NCBI GenBank assembly: GCA_949299435.1
Contig: CASGAK010000036.1
Coordinates: forward strand, 1 to 18,710
DNA length: 18,710 nucleotides
DNA from: an uncultured bacterium
Lineage (GTDB): Bacteria; Cyanobacteriota; Vampirovibrionia; Gastranaerophilales; Gastranaerophilaceae
Direction: 5' to 3'
A program made the translations under genes and the position numbers. The notes below the pieces were generated by a model. The model worked only from the letters and a program-made list of their open reading frames with translations. It did no database searches and was not told the origin of the DNA. Shown here piece after piece: positions 15,375 to 18,710 of the stretch; the first letter of the stretch is position 1; the number at the start of each line of letters is the position of its first letter.

Positions 15375-16700
15375 TTATCTGCTCAAATATTTAATCAATT
15401 TAGAAATATCTTTATTCCAAATCCCGTTCCAATTTCTAATAATAATATCAGCAGGTGATACGCAATCAAAAGTTAATTCTTTTATCGGCTCCAAGAATTT
15501 TTCTTCTTTTGTATCCATTTCAATAAGTGACTTTTCAGAAATATAAAGAATTTCTCGTGCAATATTTGATATAGTAACCCCTTTTATTTTTGCGGATAAT
15601 GCACTTTTAGGCACATTGTACCTTAATTCTGCAAAATCTGTATAGGTATAATCTGCAAATAATTCATCTATTTCACCCATAGCACCATCACTGTATAAAA
15701 TTCCCTTATAAATCGCGAGCACCGCATAAATCATATCTTTTGAAACACAGTCGTGATTTCTTATTTCAATAAAATTCCTCATTCTGACTTCAGGGAAATA
15801 AAGGTTTGCATGGAGTTTAAAATCATCAATTTCTGCTTCAAAATCCCCAAAACCGTTTTCCATAAATTCCTCAAAATTTATTTTGCCACGTATTTCAACA
15901 GGCATTCCCTCTCTGTTTATAAAAATAATCGGACTTTTCAAAACATTATCCACATATTTTTCAAAAGAAAATTCCTGTTCCATTTTTCCGCAAAAACCGC
16001 ATCTGTCATTATCCGTATTTAACCAACTGAGTGCTCTAAATGTCTTATAACCTGTCTCCACCCCTCCTCTAATCGGAGAATTTGCAAACATCGCCGTAAT
16101 AAAGGGTGTCAATTTATTTGCTATATTAAATTTTCGTATTGCATCAGCCTCATCTTTAAAGTCAAAGGCTCCTTGAATCCCAGCGGTTTCTCTCATCATA
16201 ACATCGGATAAAATTCCCCAAAGATAATGAGCCATAATTTTGTATCGTCTTTTAGGAATTAAAGAAATATTTTTATGTGTAGATACAGGTGATACACCGT
16301 ATTCCAAAAGTCTAATATTAAATTTGTCAAGAATCGGTGCCATTTGCTTATTTAATAAATCAATTTTCTTTTTTAAATCAAAAATTGTTTTTTCAGGCTT
16401 TACACTCAGCTCCACCTGACTTCCCGGCTCTAATGTAATTGTGTCATGCTCTTGTTTCAGTCCGATTATATTATAATCATCAGTTATGTAATCCCAATTT
16501 TCAAACTTTGCAAAAGATCTTAAAAATTTACAAACCCCGAAATCACCCTCATAAGGTACTGCTCTATTCGTCACAACTGATATAGGCAACCTTTCATATT
16601 CAATTCCTACACTAAGCTCCGAATCAGATTTACAACCTTTTTTAAAAAGGGCTAAAATATCTTCTTTTTCTAGCTTTTCTTTTGTTTGCAATTTACTCAC
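15375..16700 (-). CDS. gshA: glutamate-cysteine ligase, GCS2 type (cyanobacterial-like)
   Basis: The product should join glutamate and cysteine with ATP, the first step of glutathione (or gamma-glutamylcysteine) synthesis. Signs are VGIEYERLPI (31-40), DDYNIIGLKQ, the core TLEPGSQVELS (about 89-99), PKRRYKIM, ETAGIQGAFDF, and MFANSPIRGG, all typical of the GCS2 family found in cyanobacteria and plants. I set the start at a GTG (16698-16700) because GGAGG lies five bases ahead. The open frame continues 88 codons further with a spurious hydrophobic stretch that overlaps rsmA. The protein is then 441 aa, a normal size. No glutathione synthetase gene is nearby. EgtA-type ligases share this fold, so the exact substrate is not certain. 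Confidence 0.88.
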   Translation of the reverse strand: MSKLQTKEKLEKEDILALFKKGCKSDSELSVGIEYERLPISVVTNRAVPYEGDFGVCKFLRSFAKFENWDYITDDYNIIGLKQEHDTITLEPGSQVELSVKPEKTIFDLKKKIDLLNKQMAPILDKFNIRLLEYGVSPVSTHKNISLIPKRRYKIMAHYLWGILSDVMMRETAGIQGAFDFKDEADAIRKFNIANKLTPFITAMFANSPIRGGVETGYKTFRALSWLNTDNDRCGFCGKMEQEFSFEKYVDNVLKSPIIFINREGMPVEIRGKINFEEFMENGFGDFEAEIDDFKLHANLYFPEVRMRNFIEIRNHDCVSKDMIYAVLAIYKGILYSDGAMGEIDELFADYTYTDFAELRYNVPKSALSAKIKGVTISNIAREILYISEKSLIEMDTKEEKFLEPIKELTFDCVSPADIIIRNWNGIWNKDISKLIKYLSR

Positions 16701-16786
16701 TTTTGCCTCCGTTAAAAAATATAATACTATAACAGATATTAAAATATCAAATATTATATGAATAAACATTAGCCTGTCTGTGGTAT

Positions 16787-16792
16787 TATAAT
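16787..16792 (+). promoter_or_regulatory. -10 box of rsmA, nearly leaderless
   Basis: TATAAT lies seven bases before the ATG at 16800, with no Shine-Dalgarno sequence. The 99-base gap to the ligase gene also holds that gene's promoter on the other strand: TTGATA, 18 bases, TATTAT, then GGAGG and the GTG. Confidence 0.55.
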
Positions 16793-16799
16793 AGTTAAG

Positions 16800-17660
16800 A
16801 TGAACTACTTTGAACGTGCTAAATTTTTTAAAACTAAAAAACGACTCGGACAGAATTTTCTGATAAATCCTGACGTAATAGACGCTATCATTGACGAAGC
16901 AAATATTACAAAAGAGGATATCGTAATTGAAATAGGTCCAGGCGTAGGATTTGTAACAGAGCAATTAATTAAGCATGCCAAAAAAGTTATTGCGATAGAA
17001 TTAGATGAAGACGCGATTAAAGAGTTGAAAAAACTGAACGCTGAAAATCTCAAAATAATACATCAGGATATTTTAAAAACCGACTTTACAGAACTTACAA
17101 ACGAAAAAGTAAAAATTGTAGCAAATATTCCATATTATATTACAAGCCCTATTATCGCTCATTTACTGGGTGAAGTGGACGATTTGCAGAATAAAAACCG
17201 AAATCTCATAAAAGATATTATTTTAATGGTACAAGAAGAAGTCGCAAGACGCATGGTAGCTGATGAAAATTCTCCGTCAAAGCAATACGGACTTTTGACA
17301 ATACTCTCTCAATTTTGGGCAGATGTAGAAATTTTCAAACTCGTCGGAAGAAAATCTTTCTATCCCGCACCAAAGGTTAATTCAGCACTCGTAAAACTCA
17401 ACGTAAAAGAAACACCCAGACTTGCTCTCACTGACTATTCACACTTTCGAAAAACAGTCAAAGCAGCTTTTGCTCAACGCAGAAAGAATATTAAAAACTG
17501 CCTGCTGCAAGGAGGTTTTTCCAAAGAAAATATTCAAAAATCCCTATCAACTTTAGGCATTGACGAAAACACACGCGGGGAAAAACTCTCTATTGAGATG
17601 TTCGGAAAATTATCAGAGGAACTTTTGAAAAATGAAAATTCAGTGTCCTGCCAAAATTAA
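16800..17660 (+). CDS. rsmA: 16S rRNA dimethyladenosine transferase RsmA (KsgA)
   Basis: RsmA dimethylates two adjacent adenines near the 3' end of 16S rRNA during small-subunit assembly. The 286-aa protein has the N-terminal KKRLGQNFLINPDVI, the S-adenosylmethionine loop EIGPGVG (44-50), acidic ELDED (67-71), the catalytic NIPYYITSPI (109-118), and the C-terminal RRKNIKNCL region. Length is normal. Its end overlaps ispE by 29 bases, so the two are one transcript. This rsmA-ispE order is common in bacteria. Confidence 0.97.
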   Translation: MNYFERAKFFKTKKRLGQNFLINPDVIDAIIDEANITKEDIVIEIGPGVGFVTEQLIKHAKKVIAIELDEDAIKELKKLNAENLKIIHQDILKTDFTELTNEKVKIVANIPYYITSPIIAHLLGEVDDLQNKNRNLIKDIILMVQEEVARRMVADENSPSKQYGLLTILSQFWADVEIFKLVGRKSFYPAPKVNSALVKLNVKETPRLALTDYSHFRKTVKAAFAQRRKNIKNCLLQGGFSKENIQKSLSTLGIDENTRGEKLSIEMFGKLSEELLKNENSVSCQN

Positions 17661-18426
17661 TCTCGACTTAAAAATCACCTCAAAACGTCCTGACGGCTTC
17701 CATAATATTGAAAGTATTATGCAGACAATAAGTTTGTATGATTATCTGACTTTAGAGGCAATACCTGCAAAAAATTGGGAAATCAAACTTTCAGGCACAA
17801 GTGACGATATTCCTTACAACGAAAAAAACCTTGTCTACAAAGCTGTAATCCTTTTTATTGAAAGTACAAATCTTTCCCCGCATAAAATAGAGGTATTTAT
17901 CGAAAAAAACATTCCGATATCCGCAGGACTTGCAGGAGGAAGTACGAACGCCGCAGGAATTTTGTTCGGTCTGAATGAATACTTCAAACACCCGCTCAGC
18001 CGTTCAGAACTCCATAATCTTTGTGCAAAACTCGGTTCTGATTTGAATTTCTGTCTTGAAGGCGGACGTCAAATGACAAAAGGCAGAGGTGAAATTTTAG
18101 AAAAACTGGAATTTGAAAAGTTTAATGTATCTTTAATAAAGCCCATAAATCTTGGAATAAGTGCAAAAGAAGCCTATACAAAGTTTTCTGAAAAAAAATC
18201 CCGCAATGAATCAGACAGGGAAAATTTCAAAAATGACCTTGAATGGGCTGTAATTGATGACTATGAAGAATTGCAAAAAATTAAACAGCTCTTTCCAAAT
18301 TCAATAATGTCCGGCTCAGGCTCCACTTACTTTATGATTGATGAAAACTTTAAAGAACTTGATGGCTATTGGATTAAAAACGGACTTACTGCAATCGATA
18401 AGGGTGTAGAAATTATTGAAAACTAA
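17632..18426 (+). CDS. ispE: 4-diphosphocytidyl-2-C-methyl-D-erythritol kinase IspE
   Basis: IspE uses ATP to phosphorylate CDP-methylerythritol in the non-mevalonate isoprenoid pathway. The 264-aa GHMP kinase shows PAKINLDL (6-13) with the catalytic Lys8, RPDGFHNIES, the ATP loop ISAGLAGGSTNAAG (96-109), catalytic-site Asp137 in LGSDLNF, and a C-terminal SGSGST (224-229). It is slightly shorter than many relatives but complete. GAGGA lies ahead of the start inside rsmA. Use of the MEP pathway fits a cyanobacterial relative. Confidence 0.96.
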   Translation: MKIQCPAKINLDLKITSKRPDGFHNIESIMQTISLYDYLTLEAIPAKNWEIKLSGTSDDIPYNEKNLVYKAVILFIESTNLSPHKIEVFIEKNIPISAGLAGGSTNAAGILFGLNEYFKHPLSRSELHNLCAKLGSDLNFCLEGGRQMTKGRGEILEKLEFEKFNVSLIKPINLGISAKEAYTKFSEKKSRNESDRENFKNDLEWAVIDDYEELQKIKQLFPNSIMSGSGSTYFMIDENFKELDGYWIKNGLTAIDKGVEIIEN

Positions 18427-18457
18427 AGAGGTCGCCATTTCTAGCGACCTCTTTTTT
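18425..18457 (+). terminator. intrinsic terminator of rsmA-ispE, probably bidirectional
   Basis: An 11-bp stem (18425-18435 with 18444-18454, core GAGGTCGC/GCGACCTC) with an eight-base loop is followed by T to 18457. The hairpin overlaps the last bases of the ispE stop codon. On the minus strand it lies 21 bases past the stop of the right-edge gene and is followed by shorter T-runs, so it may serve both. Confidence 0.92.
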
Positions 18458-18475
18458 ATATAATACAGACAGATT

Positions 18476-18709
18476 TTATTTTATAAAGAAGTTATATTTA
18501 TCAGGGTTTTCTTTGGCAATTTTTTCAGCTTCAGTCTTAGCTGCATCATAACTAGGAAGTTTGTCTTTTAAGATATTGTTGTTACAATCGTGAACATTGT
18601 ATGATGCTCCAGGATAAGTTACTGGCTTATAGAAGTTCATTTTACCGCCGGTTGCAACACGACCTAAGTCAACTGGTCCGTTATTATATATGTATGTTCT
18701 TTTATTATC
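18476..18709 (-). CDS. 3' end of an unknown gene (partial)
   Basis: The minus strand is open from the window edge to a TAA at 18476-18478, giving 77 C-terminal residues. They begin DNKRTYIYNNGPVDLGRVAT and end in PDKYNFFIK. No family is recognised. Seen: a Tyr/Asn-rich part with a single Cys (NVHDCNNN), then an Ala/Glu/Lys-rich amphipathic helix. Codons such as GGT, CGT and ACC look less AT-biased than those of its neighbours, which can mark a well-expressed gene. The start lies beyond the window. Confidence 0.72.
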   Translation of the reverse strand, partial: DNKRTYIYNNGPVDLGRVATGGKMNFYKPVTYPGASYNVHDCNNNILKDKLPSYDAAKTEAEKIAKENPDKYNFFIK

Positions 18710-18710
18710 T

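Noticed and set aside
16810..16820. CGTGCTA inside rsmA, matching part of the 13-bp inverted repeat
   Set aside because: Only seven bases match and they lie in conserved coding sequence; chance is sufficient.
16701..16964. 88-codon N-terminal extension of the ligase with a hydrophobic helix
   Set aside because: It overlaps rsmA and its promoter on the other strand, while a GTG with GGAGG gives the normal length.

Overview
The window is AT-rich bacterial chromosome, densely packed with genes on both strands. The likely source is a non-photosynthetic relative of cyanobacteria (Vampirovibrionia/Melainabacteria, probably the gut order Gastranaerophilales). This is an inference. It rests on the base composition, a pseudopilin with an AFTLAEVLITLG-type prepilin site, a GCS2-type glutamate-cysteine ligase, and the mix of cytoplasmic signalling and TPR proteins. 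No rRNA, tRNA, CRISPR array, transposase or integrase was seen.

Layout. (1) 1-2220: a possible tail of an upstream gene and a terminator, then a two-gene signalling operon: a histidine kinase without a sensor, overlapping a receiver / dead-GGDEF / receiver protein. (2) 2221-2546: a gene-poor gap with a GC-richer structured patch and two hairpins. (3) 2547-3426, minus: a type II secretion-like pseudopilin whose leader contains a run of 12 G on its coding strand. At this length the strong ATG/Shine-Dalgarno start is out of frame with the pilin. (4) 3621-4221: a divergent pair, a 110-aa unknown protein and a small XRE-type repressor, flanked by a perfect 13-bp inverted repeat that looks like a shared operator. 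(5) 4249-6299, minus: mnmE (tRNA modification GTPase) and an unknown 215-aa protein with a faint phage-structural look. (6) 6447-8213: a 16-repeat TPR protein. (7) 8343-9215, minus: a GGDEF protein with a changed signature (GDEEF). (8) 9342-14139: a 1138-aa protein carrying a RelA/SpoT-type nucleotidyltransferase domain and a C-terminal GNAT domain, then a 143-aa unknown and a DUF3137-like membrane protein. (9) 14178-15373: rimI and bioY, overlapping at ATGA. (10) 15375-16700, minus: GshA-like ligase, ending one base from bioY. (11) 16800-18426: rsmA and ispE, overlapping, with a strong terminator. (12) The 3' end of an unknown minus-strand gene at the right edge.

Housekeeping genes (mnmE, rimI, bioY, gshA, rsmA, ispE) alternate with signalling and accessory genes. 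Six start codons sit six or seven bases after a TATAAT/TAAAAT box, which implies leaderless mRNAs. Other genes use clear Shine-Dalgarno sites. The best candidates for something new are the RelA/SpoT-GNAT protein with its downstream partner, the homopolymer switch in the pseudopilin leader, and the divergent XRE module with its inverted-repeat operator.
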